A DNA stretch of 64,000 bases from contig CAZCTN010000005.1 in the NCBI GenBank assembly GCA_964501655.1, positions 70,185 through 134,184 on the forward strand, read 5' to 3'. The notes under the pieces were generated by a model. The model was not told where the DNA came from. It saw nothing but the letters and a program-made list of their open reading frames with translations, and did no database searches. How positions within the stretch are numbered: position 1 is the stretch's first letter; each line of letters opens with the position of its first letter. Shown here in pieces: positions 26,384 through 34,202 of the stretch. The position numbers and the translations under genes were made by a program. The DNA is from JAAYJK01 sp964501655 (GTDB lineage: Bacteria > Bacillota > Syntrophomonadia > Syntrophomonadales > Syntrophomonadaceae).

Positions 26384-27361
26384 TCAGGGCAAATACTCAT
26401 TGGTGAAAGCCTGCTCTGCTACGATGTTGCTTTCTATCAGGGCATTTTCATACATGAAATTCCCGTAACTTTGCCATACTTCAAGTTTCATTTCACCCCA
26501 CCGTTGAGCATCGGCCTGGTACTGTCCAGCCAGGTACTGCTGACTGGCCTGCACCAGATTGATATTCAGCTCCGGCACATTATTTATTAGCAAGGCGGCG
26601 GCTTCATCCGGAGAGGCTATGGCAAACTCATAGCCTTTGGCCGTAGCCTGCAAGAATTTCCTAATCAGTTCCGGATCAGAGGCGATTTTATCTTCACTGG
26701 CGATTAATACTGGCGTGTAGAAATCAAGTTCTTTTATTTCCTGACTGATGGAGATGAAATTAAGGTCCATATCCCTGCTTTCTGCTTCTATACCGGTCCA
26801 TCCCCAGTATATCCAGGAAAAGTCAATATCCTTCTGGATACTGGTAAAGAAATCTGCCGCGCCGATGTTGATGAAATTTACTTGGGCGATATCAGCCTGA
26901 TGCTTATCCATTAAAGCCTTGATTATGGCTGTTTCGGCCGGCGAACCCCATCCCCCATAGGTTTTACCTTCAAAATCGGCCGGAGTTAGAATATTTCTAT
27001 CAGTGGGAGAGGCAAAACCAGAAGTGTTATGCTGTATTACTGCAGCAATGGCTACTACCGGCAGGTCCTGAGATCGGGCTATGGTTACCTCTTCCTGGTA
27101 ACTTACTCCAAAATCGCCCTGCCCGGAGGCTATCAATTGAGCCGTGCCCCCCTCAGCAGGTTGAATGATGTCCACTAGCAGGCCGGCTTCCTGGTAATAG
27201 CCCAGTTGTTTGGCCGCGTATAGACCGGTATGATTGGTGTTGGGAAACCAGTCCAGCAAGACCGTAACTTTTTGTAAACCTTCATCCTGAGTATCGTTAG
27301 GGCTGCATCCTGATGAAAACACCAACATTATTAGAAGCAGCATCAACAATATTCTTTTCAT
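26384..27361 (-). CDS. thiY: HMP/thiamine-precursor binding lipoprotein (ThiY-like, NMT1 family)
   Basis: 325-aa lipoprotein with signal peptide and lipobox FSSGC (Cys near residue 19), anchored outside the membrane. The mature part begins KVTVLLDWFPNTNHTGLYAAKQLGYY, the strongly conserved ThiY/NMT1 start; GGTAQLIASGQGDFGVSYQEE and GWGSPAETAII are substrate-site segments. Likely ligand is N-formyl-aminopyrimidine or hydroxymethylpyrimidine. Lies between permease and ATPase genes; a 123-base spacer separates it from the ATPase gene. Confidence 0.87.
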   Translation of the reverse strand: MKRILLMLLLIMLVFSSGCSPNDTQDEGLQKVTVLLDWFPNTNHTGLYAAKQLGYYQEAGLLVDIIQPAEGGTAQLIASGQGDFGVSYQEEVTIARSQDLPVVAIAAVIQHNTSGFASPTDRNILTPADFEGKTYGGWGSPAETAIIKALMDKHQADIAQVNFINIGAADFFTSIQKDIDFSWIYWGWTGIEAESRDMDLNFISISQEIKELDFYTPVLIASEDKIASDPELIRKFLQATAKGYEFAIASPDEAAALLINNVPELNINLVQASQQYLAGQYQADAQRWGEMKLEVWQSYGNFMYENALIESNIVAEQAFTNEYLP

Positions 27362-27390
27362 GATAAAACAAACCTCCTTAAAAAAGTAAA

Positions 27391-28194
27391 TTAGAGGCCA
27401 GAAAAGGGTGTTGACCAGAGCTTGGGATCCAAGATTATCTTCCTGTTCCAGGGCACCAGCATGTATTCCATTACATCTACCAGTTTTACCAGCAGCAGGC
27501 TCAGTATGCAGATTACAATTACTGCCGCCAGTACTCGATCAATGGCAAAACTCTTCTGCTGTATGGTCATAAAATAACCCAGGCCTCGCTGGGCGCCAAC
27601 CCACTCAGATATTACCGCGGCCATGATGCTATAGGTAGCCGATATTTTGAGACCTGAGAAAAAGGAAGGCAGAGCAGCAGGGAACTTGACTATCCTAAAA
27701 GTCTCCCAGACATCGGCCCCCATGGAGCGAAACAAGCTGAGTTGATCCGGGTCTACGGAATCCAGTCCTTTCAGCAGATTAATAGCTATCGGGAAAAAAC
27801 ACACCATTATGACAATCAATATTTTGGGCAGCATGCCCCAACCAAACCACAGGGGCAGTAATGCGGCCAGCACAATCAGGGGTATGGTCTGTGAGATTAC
27901 CAGAATGGGAGTGAGTGCCTGTTTAAGCAAAAGGATATTGTCAAGAAAGAATCCCATCAGCAGAGCCAGCGATAAGGCCAGCAAGAATCCACAGCCAGCC
28001 TCCAGCAGAGTAGCGGCAGAATGAAAAAGCAGCATAGGCCAGATTTCAATTATAGTGCTAATAACCCGGGAAGGTGCAGGCAGAAGCCAGGGGGGCAGGT
28101 CATGTATACGCACCAAAACCTCCCACATGATCAAGATCAGAGCCAGACCCAGGGTTGGCAGTATTCTATCTCCTATACTTGCAGATCTTTTCAT
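27391..28194 (-). CDS. thiX: ABC transporter permease (ThiX-like)
   Basis: 267 aa BPD-type permease with about six membrane helices. The EAA loop with the conserved glycine reads SMGADVWETFRIVKFPAALPSFFSGLKI (coupling helix to the ATPase). N-terminal positive residues precede the first helix (about 12-28). Its start at 28194 overlaps the upstream thiamine-binding gene by 29 bases. Function assigned from operon context. Confidence 0.85.
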   Translation of the reverse strand: MKRSASIGDRILPTLGLALILIMWEVLVRIHDLPPWLLPAPSRVISTIIEIWPMLLFHSAATLLEAGCGFLLALSLALLMGFFLDNILLLKQALTPILVISQTIPLIVLAALLPLWFGWGMLPKILIVIMVCFFPIAINLLKGLDSVDPDQLSLFRSMGADVWETFRIVKFPAALPSFFSGLKISATYSIMAAVISEWVGAQRGLGYFMTIQQKSFAIDRVLAAVIVICILSLLLVKLVDVMEYMLVPWNRKIILDPKLWSTPFSGL

Positions 28195-28456
28195 CCATAC
28201 TCACTCCATTTGCCCGGTAATCGATCTTAACTATAGATATTACTCTGGGGGAGCCGGCCTCTACACAAAGCTCCTGGGCTTTCATTACCAGCAGCAGAAG
28301 CTTCTCCAGTTCACCCTCCATGCAGGTTTCCATAGGACCGACTATATATTTGACCCCGGATTTTTTTATGAGATCTATTACCTGGTCAACCAAGTCATCA
28401 ATCCGTTCCTCCGGCACCACCGGCAATATTTGCAGGCTTACATTACATAGAGAAAT
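28166..28456 (-). CDS. MTH1187/YkoF-type thiamine-binding protein
   Basis: Small ferredoxin-like-fold protein (DUF77 family) thought to bind thiamine or a precursor. The body has the family's VVPEERIDDLVDQVIDLI, KYIVGPMETCMEGELEKLLLLV and RVISIVKIDYR motifs. The start is problematic. TTG 28426 would delete the first beta strand. The frame continues back through SLQILP to an ATT at 28456, seven bases from GGGAGGG, giving 96 aa. In another frame ATG 28448 would encode the family's usual MNVSLQILP start if one T (28445) were removed, so a one-base error or real frameshift is possible. First gene after the TPP riboswitch. Confidence 0.75.
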   Translation of the reverse strand: MSLCNVSLQILPVVPEERIDDLVDQVIDLIKKSGVKYIVGPMETCMEGELEKLLLLVMKAQELCVEAGSPRVISIVKIDYRANGVSMDEKICKYRR

Positions 28457-28525
28457 ATCCCATCCCTCCCTTCAACAGAATAACTGCCTCAAACCCATAT
28501 AGGTAATCAGCAGTTAAGTTTAGAT

Positions 28526-28622
28526 GCAAGTATGCTTCCTACGCTGGCATTACCCAGATCAGGTTCCCGGGTTAGGGCACTATTATTGCCCACTCTCAGC
28601 CGGACCAGTCCAGCTCCCCTAT
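28526..28622 (-). ncRNA. TPP riboswitch (thi box)
   Basis: Read on the minus strand: GGGGAGC, then CCGGCTGAGAGTGGG, CCCTAACCCGGGAACCTGAT and CTGGGTAATGCCAGCGTAGG. These are the invariant pieces of the thiamine pyrophosphate aptamer (CUGAGA and ACCUGAUCUGGGUAAUGCCAGCG). It lies 70 bases upstream of the first gene of the minus-strand transporter operon and should reduce its expression when TPP is plentiful. An AACTGC...GCAGTT stem downstream (about 28476-28510) may be the expression platform. Confidence 0.95.
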
Positions 28623-28629
28623 TTTTACT

Positions 28630-28658
28630 AATATAAATCATTTGCCGGGCAGCGTCAA
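28630..28658 (-). promoter_or_regulatory. sigma-A promoter of the TPP-riboswitch operon
   Basis: On the minus strand TTGACG (28658-28653), 17-base spacer, TATATT (28635-28630). The transcript would start just before the aptamer. Confidence 0.75.
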
Positions 28659-28662
28659 TTGC

Positions 28663-28692
28663 TTGTATAAATCGAAGCTCATATGCTAAAAT
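28663..28692 (+). promoter_or_regulatory. probable promoter of trpB2
   Basis: TTGTAT (28663-28668), 18-base spacer, extended -10 TGCTAAAAT (28684-28692). It nearly abuts the divergent riboswitch promoter, whose -35 box ends at 28658, so the two may compete. Confidence 0.45.
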
Positions 28693-28737
28693 ATACGAGA
28701 TATTTAAAAACATATAAGATGAGAGGAGAGAGTTGAG

Positions 28738-30099
28738 ATGAGTAGAGATGAGCTCACCAAAATTATTTTGCCGGAGGATAAACTGCCCAAGTTCTGGTAC
28801 AATGTCCAGGCAGATATGCCCACACCGCTGGAACCCGGTTTGCATCCGGGAACTAAACAGCCATTAGCACCAACAGATCTGCAGCCGATATTTGCCAATG
28901 AATTGATTGCCCAGGAAGTATCAACTGAGCGTTTTATCGAAATTCCCCAAGAGGTTCGGGAGGAATACAAAAAATGGAGGCCATCTCCGTTATTTCGGGC
29001 GCACAGTCTGGAAAAAGCCCTGGATACTCCCTGCAGGATATATTATAAATACGAAGGATTCAGCCCGGTAGGCAGTCATAAACTGAATTCTGCCATTCCC
29101 CAGGTATTCTTTAACAAACTGCAGGGGATAAAGAGAATAACCACGGAAACCGGTGCCGGACAGTGGGGAACCGCTTTGTCGCTGGCTTGCAAAATATACG
29201 ATATAGAAGCCATGGTATATATGGTCAGGGTCAGCTATAACCAGAAGCCCTATCGCCGGATATTTATGGAGATGTACGGCGCTACCTGTGTATCCAGCCC
29301 CAGTCCTCTGACTGAGAGCGGCCGGAGAGCCCTGGCTGAAAATCCGGATACCCCAGGCACCCTGGGTCTGGCTATTAGTGAAGCAGTTGAAGACGCAGTG
29401 GGCAGGGAAGATACCAAGTACTCCCTGGGCAGTGTATTAAACCATGTTTGTTTGCACCAGTCCGTGATCGGGCAGGAGGTTAAAATGCAGATGGAAATGG
29501 CAGACGACTATCCGGACGTGGTAATTGGGTGCTGCGGCGGCGGGAGTAATTTTGCCGGAATAGCTTTCCCCTTTATACCGGATAAACTTAAAGGGAAAAA
29601 TGTTCGGCTGCTGGCAGTGGAACCGGCTGCCTGTCCTACCCTGACCAGAGGGGTATTCGCCTATGACTTGGGTGATGTGGCTGGATTTACCCCATTATTG
29701 AAGATGTACACTCTGGGACATAATTTTGTACCCCCGGGCATTCATGCCGGCGGTTTAAGATACCACGGGGAATCCCCCCTGCTTTCCCAGCTGTACCATG
29801 ACGGTTTGATAGAAGCCACAGCAGTAATGCAAAACGATTGCTTCTCAGCGGCGCAGCTTTTTGCCCAGACCGAAGGAATCATGCCCGCTCCTGAATCTTC
29901 TCATGCTATAAGAGCAGCAGTAAATGAAGCTCTAAAAGGCAAAGAAGAAGGCGTTTCCAGAGCCATAGTATTTAATCTCAGCGGACATGGACACCTGGAC
30001 CTGGCAGCTTACGATAACTATCTTTCCGGCAAGACTGAAGACGTCGAATTTCCGGAAGCAGCCCTGCAGGAGAGCCTGAAGACTCTGCCACAAGTTTAG
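28738..30099 (+). CDS. trpB2: TrpB2-type tryptophan synthase beta-like enzyme
   Basis: 453-aa PLP enzyme, longer than TrpB1 (about 400) and typical of the TrpB2 branch. PLP lysine in VGSHKLNSAIPQ (near residue 113), glycine-rich phosphate loop GCCGGGSNFAG, and the N-terminal extension PTPLEPGLHPGTKQPLAP. TrpB2 makes tryptophan from indole and serine, often without TrpA contact. No other trp genes lie nearby, consistent with an indole-salvage role, though trpS with a Trp T-box is in the same window. Confidence 0.93.
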   Translation: MSRDELTKIILPEDKLPKFWYNVQADMPTPLEPGLHPGTKQPLAPTDLQPIFANELIAQEVSTERFIEIPQEVREEYKKWRPSPLFRAHSLEKALDTPCRIYYKYEGFSPVGSHKLNSAIPQVFFNKLQGIKRITTETGAGQWGTALSLACKIYDIEAMVYMVRVSYNQKPYRRIFMEMYGATCVSSPSPLTESGRRALAENPDTPGTLGLAISEAVEDAVGREDTKYSLGSVLNHVCLHQSVIGQEVKMQMEMADDYPDVVIGCCGGGSNFAGIAFPFIPDKLKGKNVRLLAVEPAACPTLTRGVFAYDLGDVAGFTPLLKMYTLGHNFVPPGIHAGGLRYHGESPLLSQLYHDGLIEATAVMQNDCFSAAQLFAQTEGIMPAPESSHAIRAAVNEALKGKEEGVSRAIVFNLSGHGHLDLAAYDNYLSGKTEDVEFPEAALQESLKTLPQV

Positions 30100-30124
30100 T
30101 TTAAATAAACTACTTATAAGCAAA

Positions 30125-30322
30125 GGGAACAGGGAGACGTGGTTTTTTTTTGACGGAGGGGGACAAAAAAAAAGTGTACCAGGTGCCAGGAGGGGGGGGG
30201 GTGTGTGTTTTAACGAANNNNNNNNNNTTTTTATTTAACAAAACCTACTAATCCCCAACGCCAACGGGGATACTTTATTTTTGTTCCCCGCCGCCAAAAA
30301 AAAAGAACGTCTCCCTGTTCCC
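30125..30322. repeat. gapped inverted-repeat (foldback) element
   Basis: A perfect 16-base inverted repeat, GGGAACAGGGAGACGT (30125-30140) and its complement (30307-30322), continues inward as an imperfect match: nine T, G-A/G-CGG and ACAAAAA on both arms, about 48 bases per arm. A run of ten Ns (30218-30227) sits between. The sequence left of the Ns is full of homopolymers and looks like poor-quality contig end. Probably a MITE- or REP-like element whose hairpin stopped assembly. Confidence 0.7.
30218..30227. other. assembly gap (10 N)
   Basis: Ten Ns mark a scaffold join. The true gap length is unknown, so distances across 30.2 kb are not reliable. Confidence 0.98.
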
Positions 30323-30339
30323 ATGAGAGGTGCAGTTGT

Positions 30340-31050
30340 ATGATTACCGACAGATTGCTGGCTATCAGCCGGATGGTTATCAAAGGACAGGTAGCTGCTG
30401 ACATTGGGTCCGATCATGCCCGGCTGCCCCTTTATCTGGCGGAACAGGGCCTAGTACCTGGGGTGATAGCAACTGAGATAAACGAGGGTCCTTTATTCAA
30501 AGCTCGGGAAGCCATTGCGGCCAGTTCGGCCAGGGATTTGGTAGAATTAAGGCCGGGTGACGGATTGCAGCCATTGATAAGGGGAGAAGCTGTTACCGTA
30601 ATTATTGCTGGCCTGGGCGGAGATACTATTTGCAGAATACTATCCAGTGACTGGGAAAAGGCAGCCAGTTTTCGCTATTTCGTTTTTCAGCCTATGAGCA
30701 GACCGTACATGCTGCGAGCCGCCCTGGCTGAACGTGGGTGGCCCATCCTGGATGAGGTGCTGGTGATGGAAAATAAACGAATATTTGTTATCATCAGCAG
30801 CAAGCCGGGGGAAGAACCTTACCAGCTTTCCCGGCTGGAGTTGGATATAGGTCCGATTATACTCCAACGCAGGGAACAGTATCTGGAGCAGCTCTATCTG
30901 CAGCATTGGATGGCCAAGTATCGAGCTGTATACCAAGGGCTCGTGCAGTCAGATATTTTGCTGCATCGAACGTCAATAATGGATTACCAAGAGAGAATAA
31001 AGGCATTGGAGGTAATAATAGATGCAGGTAAAAGTTCGAGACCTGATTAA
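30340..31050 (+). CDS. trmK: tRNA (adenine(22)-N1)-methyltransferase
   Basis: SAM-dependent Rossmann enzyme methylating A22 in the tRNA D-loop. 236 aa with the SAM motif VAADIGSDHARLPLYLAEQG (about residues 18-37), ATEINEGPLFKAREAI, IIAGLGGDTI and the FQPMSRPYMLRAALAERGW catalytic region; helical C-terminal domain. The trmK-nif3 pair (yqfN-yqfO in Bacillus) is conserved across Firmicutes, and the two genes overlap by 29 bases here. Confidence 0.92.
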   Translation: MITDRLLAISRMVIKGQVAADIGSDHARLPLYLAEQGLVPGVIATEINEGPLFKAREAIAASSARDLVELRPGDGLQPLIRGEAVTVIIAGLGGDTICRILSSDWEKAASFRYFVFQPMSRPYMLRAALAERGWPILDEVLVMENKRIFVIISSKPGEEPYQLSRLELDIGPIILQRREQYLEQLYLQHWMAKYRAVYQGLVQSDILLHRTSIMDYQERIKALEVIIDAGKSSRPD

Positions 31051-32137
31051 CTTGATAGAAAGTTATTTTCCCTTGTATCTGGCAGAATCATGGGACAATC
31101 CGGGGCTGCAGATAGGATCGCCGGACCAGCAAATACAAAGGGTTATTATCAGCTTGGATTTGGATACAGATATTCTCGAACTGGCTAGGCGGGAAAGAGC
31201 AGATATGATAGTAACCCATCACCCGCTGTTTTTCCGCCCGATTAAAAGTATCCATTTTGAGCAGCCTGCAGGCGGTCTGATTAAAAGTCTAATAAAGTCA
31301 AATATAACTGTCTACTCAGCTCATACCAACCTGGATGCCGGAGAAATAGGATTGAGCCAGGTCTTGGCTGAAAAACTGGGACTGCAGGAGATTGCTCCCC
31401 TGGATAATTACCGGCGAGAGGAACTATTTAAGGTTGTGGTTTACGTTCCAGTTTCCCATCAGGCAGAGCTCAGATCGGCCATGAGTCAAGCCGGTGCAGG
31501 CCATATTGGCAAATACAGTGAATGCAGTTTTCGCAGCCAGGGAAAGGGGACCTTCCGGCCGGGTGAGGACGCCCGGCCTTTTGTCGGGGAAAGGGGCCGT
31601 TTGGAAGAAGTAGAGGAATGCCGGCTGGAAATGGTGCTGTACAAGCAAGACCTGGGTAAAGTCCTGGCAGCTATGGAAAAGGCCCATCCTTACGAAGAGG
31701 CAGCCTATGACATATACCGCCTGGAAAATGAAAGCAGGGTATACAGCATGGGGCGCAAGGGCTGGCTAAAGGAACCCCTTGAACTCCGGAAAATGGCCCA
31801 ATTGGCCAAACACGCCTTTAAATTGGATAGTGTGAGGGTGTCAGGTGATCTGGATAAAGAGGTACAGAGTATTGCAGTAGTAAGCGGTTCCGGGGCGGGG
31901 TTTATCGAGCAGGCCATCAAGCAGAACATGGATGCGCTGGTCACAGGAGATATCAAGTACCATGAAGCCAAAGACGCTGCCGCACAGGGATTGGCTATTA
32001 TTGATGCCGGCCACCAGGGGACTGAGCAGATTGTGAGCCATTATCTTGGTCAATTGTTGTCGGAATCCAGCCGAAAAATGGGATGGGAAATAGCTTTTAT
32101 ACCGGGTGATTCCGCCCCTTTGTTTCAAAATCTGTAA
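31022..32137 (+). CDS. Nif3-like dinuclear metal centre protein (YqfO type)
   Basis: 371 aa with the two Nif3/DUF34 halves split by a PII-like insert (about 130-230), as in Bacillus YqfO. Metal ligands: VTHHPLFFRP (His-His, about residues 63-64), SAHTNLDAGE (about 100) and the C-terminal DAGHQGTEQ. Conserved hexameric protein, in some species GTP cyclohydrolase-like; true role unresolved. Overlaps trmK. Confidence 0.9.
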   Translation: MQVKVRDLINLIESYFPLYLAESWDNPGLQIGSPDQQIQRVIISLDLDTDILELARRERADMIVTHHPLFFRPIKSIHFEQPAGGLIKSLIKSNITVYSAHTNLDAGEIGLSQVLAEKLGLQEIAPLDNYRREELFKVVVYVPVSHQAELRSAMSQAGAGHIGKYSECSFRSQGKGTFRPGEDARPFVGERGRLEEVEECRLEMVLYKQDLGKVLAAMEKAHPYEEAAYDIYRLENESRVYSMGRKGWLKEPLELRKMAQLAKHAFKLDSVRVSGDLDKEVQSIAVVSGSGAGFIEQAIKQNMDALVTGDIKYHEAKDAAAQGLAIIDAGHQGTEQIVSHYLGQLLSESSRKMGWEIAFIPGDSAPLFQNL

Positions 32138-32487
32138 CTCCGGCATCCATATTCAATAATTGACATAATGAGGCAAAACCGGGCATCCTTAAGTATTCGG
32201 ATTCATATTATCCAAACCGGCGGATGGTTCTAATTCCCCGCCTCGTATACAGCCGCAGGCAGTTATTGCTCCGCAGTTTTTCCTTGTTTTACAAGGAAAG
32301 AAATAACAATATCCGAAAAATAGGCTTGCAATGCATAAAAACCAACTATTATTGCCACAATGTAAACAAGAGGGTAAGAAAAAATATTTTCAATATTTTT
32401 AAAAAAAATTTTAATTATTAGCAGGAATTGCCGTTTTTTTGGGGAATGTAAAATAAGGTCAATAAAATTTAAAGGGAGGACTATGTC
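32138..32487. other. AT-rich leader region upstream of hup
   Basis: 350 bases without a supported gene. The right half contains long A and T runs (32378-32420) that could act as an UP element or as curved DNA. A candidate promoter is TTGCCG (32427-32432) with TAAAAT (32448-32453), although the 15-base spacing is short. Confidence 0.35.
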
Positions 32488-32808
32488 GTGAACAAATCGG
32501 AACTTGTCAAATCCTTGGCAGAAAAAGCGGAAATTACTCAGAAGGATGCTGCTAAAGCACTGGATGCCACTGTAGAAGTTATTCAATCAGCGCTCGCAAA
32601 TGGAGATAAAGTCCAAATTATAGGTTTTGGTAGCTTCGAAGTTCGTGATCGCAAAGAAAGAAAAGTTATAAGCCCGGCAACCGGGGAAGAAATTAAGGTT
32701 CCTGCTACAAAAGTTCCAGCATTTAAACCCGGCAAATCCCTTAAGGAAGCAGTAGCGGTAGAAAAGAAGGCCGCTGCCAAAGGCAAAAAGAAAGCTAAAA
32801 AGAAATAA
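32488..32808 (+). CDS. hup: HU family DNA-binding protein with lysine-rich tail
   Basis: 106 aa. The HU/IHF domain occupies residues 1-90 with GFGSFEVRDRKERKVISPATGEEI and the PATKVPAFKPGKSLK arm/C-terminal strand. Typical HU is about 90 aa; here about 16 extra residues (EKKAAAKGKKKAKKK) form a histone-H1-like basic tail, likely increasing non-specific DNA binding. GTG 32488 follows GGGAGGAC at good spacing. A strong terminator follows at 32821. Confidence 0.94.
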   Translation: MNKSELVKSLAEKAEITQKDAAKALDATVEVIQSALANGDKVQIIGFGSFEVRDRKERKVISPATGEEIKVPATKVPAFKPGKSLKEAVAVEKKAAAKGKKKAKKK

Positions 32809-32820
32809 GGGGATAATTAA

Positions 32821-32866
32821 AGAGAAAAAAAGAGATACGCTGTTACAGCGTATCTTTTTTTTCTCT
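32821..32866 (+). terminator. strong intrinsic terminator after hup
   Basis: GATACGCTG (32834-32842), loop TTA, CAGCGTATC (32846-32854), then eight T. The flanking AGAGAAAAAAAG and TTTTTTTTCTCT extend the pairing, so it could work in both directions. Confidence 0.9.
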
Positions 32867-32912
32867 GATTGGACTACAGTGTCCCCAATTCTGACAAACA
32901 AGACCGCTGGTT

Positions 32913-32945
32913 CCCTGATCCCCTAGTCGGTCAGGGGATCAGGGA
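32913..32945. repeat. small inverted repeat
   Basis: TCCCTGATCCCC and GGGGATCAGGGA flank the loop TAGTCGGTCA. It lies between the hup terminator and the terminator of the minus-strand acyl-CoA dehydrogenase gene; no T-run follows. Confidence 0.6.
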
Positions 32946-32980
32946 CAAAAAGCAACGGCCGGGAACAAGCCCGGCCGTTG
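32946..32980 (-). terminator. intrinsic terminator of the thiolase/acyl-CoA dehydrogenase operon
   Basis: On the minus strand CAACGGCCGGG (32980-32970), loop CTTGTT, CCCGGCCGTTG (32963-32953), then CTTTTTG. Eleven perfect G/C-rich pairs. Confidence 0.88.
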
Positions 32981-33005
32981 AAGAAGTAGGAGATATCTCC
33001 CTTAA

Positions 33006-34148
33006 TTAACCTCTGAGCAGGTCACCGGCAATAACCATACGCTGAACCTCACCGGTACCTTCATAGATCTGGAATATTTTAGCGTCTCTCATTAGTTTTT
33101 CCACCGGATATTCTTTGGTAAATCCATATCCGCCAAATACTTGTACCGCCTCGATAGCGCACATCATGGCAGTATCACCGGCATAGGCTTTGGCTAGCGA
33201 AGCGGCTTTGCTGAAACGAGGAACTCCCATGTCCTGCAATGAAGAGGCCTCCAGATACAGCAGCCTGGATGCTTCGATATGCATAGCCATGTCAGCCAGT
33301 TTAAACTGGATAGCCTGGAAACTGGATATAGGTTTGCCAAACTGAGTACGCAGTTTGGAATACTCAAGTGATTCGTCCAGGGCTCTTTGAGCTACACCGG
33401 TAGCCATAGCTGCGATACTGGCCCGGGAAAGGTCCAGGGTTTTCATAATTATGTACCAGCCCTGACCTTCAGAACCCAGCAGATTCTTGGCCGGAATCCG
33501 TACGTCTTCAAAGATTACCTCGGTGGTATTGGAAGTTCGGATGCCCAGTTTGTCTTCAACTTTGCCTACGCTTATGCCCGGGGTATCTCTGTCGATCATG
33601 AATGCGCACATGCCTTTGTAACCCATGCTCTTGTCCAGGGTAGCCAAAAGAGTATATTGTCCGCAGATGCCGCCGTTGGTGATAAACTGCTTAACCCCGT
33701 TGATAACATATTCATCACCGACTTTCTGTGCGCGGGTAGCCAGAGCACCGGCATCAGAACCTGCACTGGGCTCAGTCAGGCAGAATGCTCCCAGAACTCC
33801 TTCGTTCTGACGGCCAAACCACCACTTTTTCTGCTCATCATTGGCAGCTACGAGAATTGGATCAGTAGCCAGCAGAGCGCTGGCTACCATGGTGGTGCCA
33901 ATACCGGCATCTCCCCAGCAGATTTCTTCTGCCACAATGTTCTGGGCAACATGGTCCAGGCCAACTCCGCCATATTCTTCCGGACAGGCCAGAGTCATAA
34001 ATCCCAGTTCCTGCATTTTCTTGATGACATCTTCCGGATAATGATGGGTGTTGTCCCATTCTCCAGCGAACGGAGCTATTTCATTAACTGAAAAATCATG
34101 GGCCATTTTCTTCATCATTTCTTGCTCATCGGATAAACGGAAATCCAT
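33006..34148 (-). CDS. short-chain acyl-CoA dehydrogenase
   Basis: 380 aa flavoenzyme oxidising a fatty acyl-CoA (butyryl-CoA range) to the enoyl-CoA. Motifs: FCLTEPSAGSDAGAL (FAD/substrate loop, about residues 120-135), ITNGG, and the catalytic glutamate in QIYEGTGEVQRMVIAGDLL (about 365). In syntrophic butyrate oxidisers this reaction is run in the energetically difficult oxidative direction. Co-transcribed after the thiolase gene on the minus strand. No ETF genes are in the window. Confidence 0.93.
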   Translation of the reverse strand: MDFRLSDEQEMMKKMAHDFSVNEIAPFAGEWDNTHHYPEDVIKKMQELGFMTLACPEEYGGVGLDHVAQNIVAEEICWGDAGIGTTMVASALLATDPILVAANDEQKKWWFGRQNEGVLGAFCLTEPSAGSDAGALATRAQKVGDEYVINGVKQFITNGGICGQYTLLATLDKSMGYKGMCAFMIDRDTPGISVGKVEDKLGIRTSNTTEVIFEDVRIPAKNLLGSEGQGWYIIMKTLDLSRASIAAMATGVAQRALDESLEYSKLRTQFGKPISSFQAIQFKLADMAMHIEASRLLYLEASSLQDMGVPRFSKAASLAKAYAGDTAMMCAIEAVQVFGGYGFTKEYPVEKLMRDAKIFQIYEGTGEVQRMVIAGDLLRG

Positions 34149-34202
34149 TAATATTCCCCCTCTTATTTTATATAATTAACTTCTTGACTACTGAGATATT
34201 GA

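Noticed and set aside
32263..32586. 107-aa minus-strand ORF across the hup leader
   Set aside because: Composition follows the A/T runs, overlaps the hup start, and no ribosome site is seen.
33387..34091. 234-aa plus-strand ORF opposite the acyl-CoA dehydrogenase
   Set aside because: Antisense shadow of a well conserved enzyme; no start signal.
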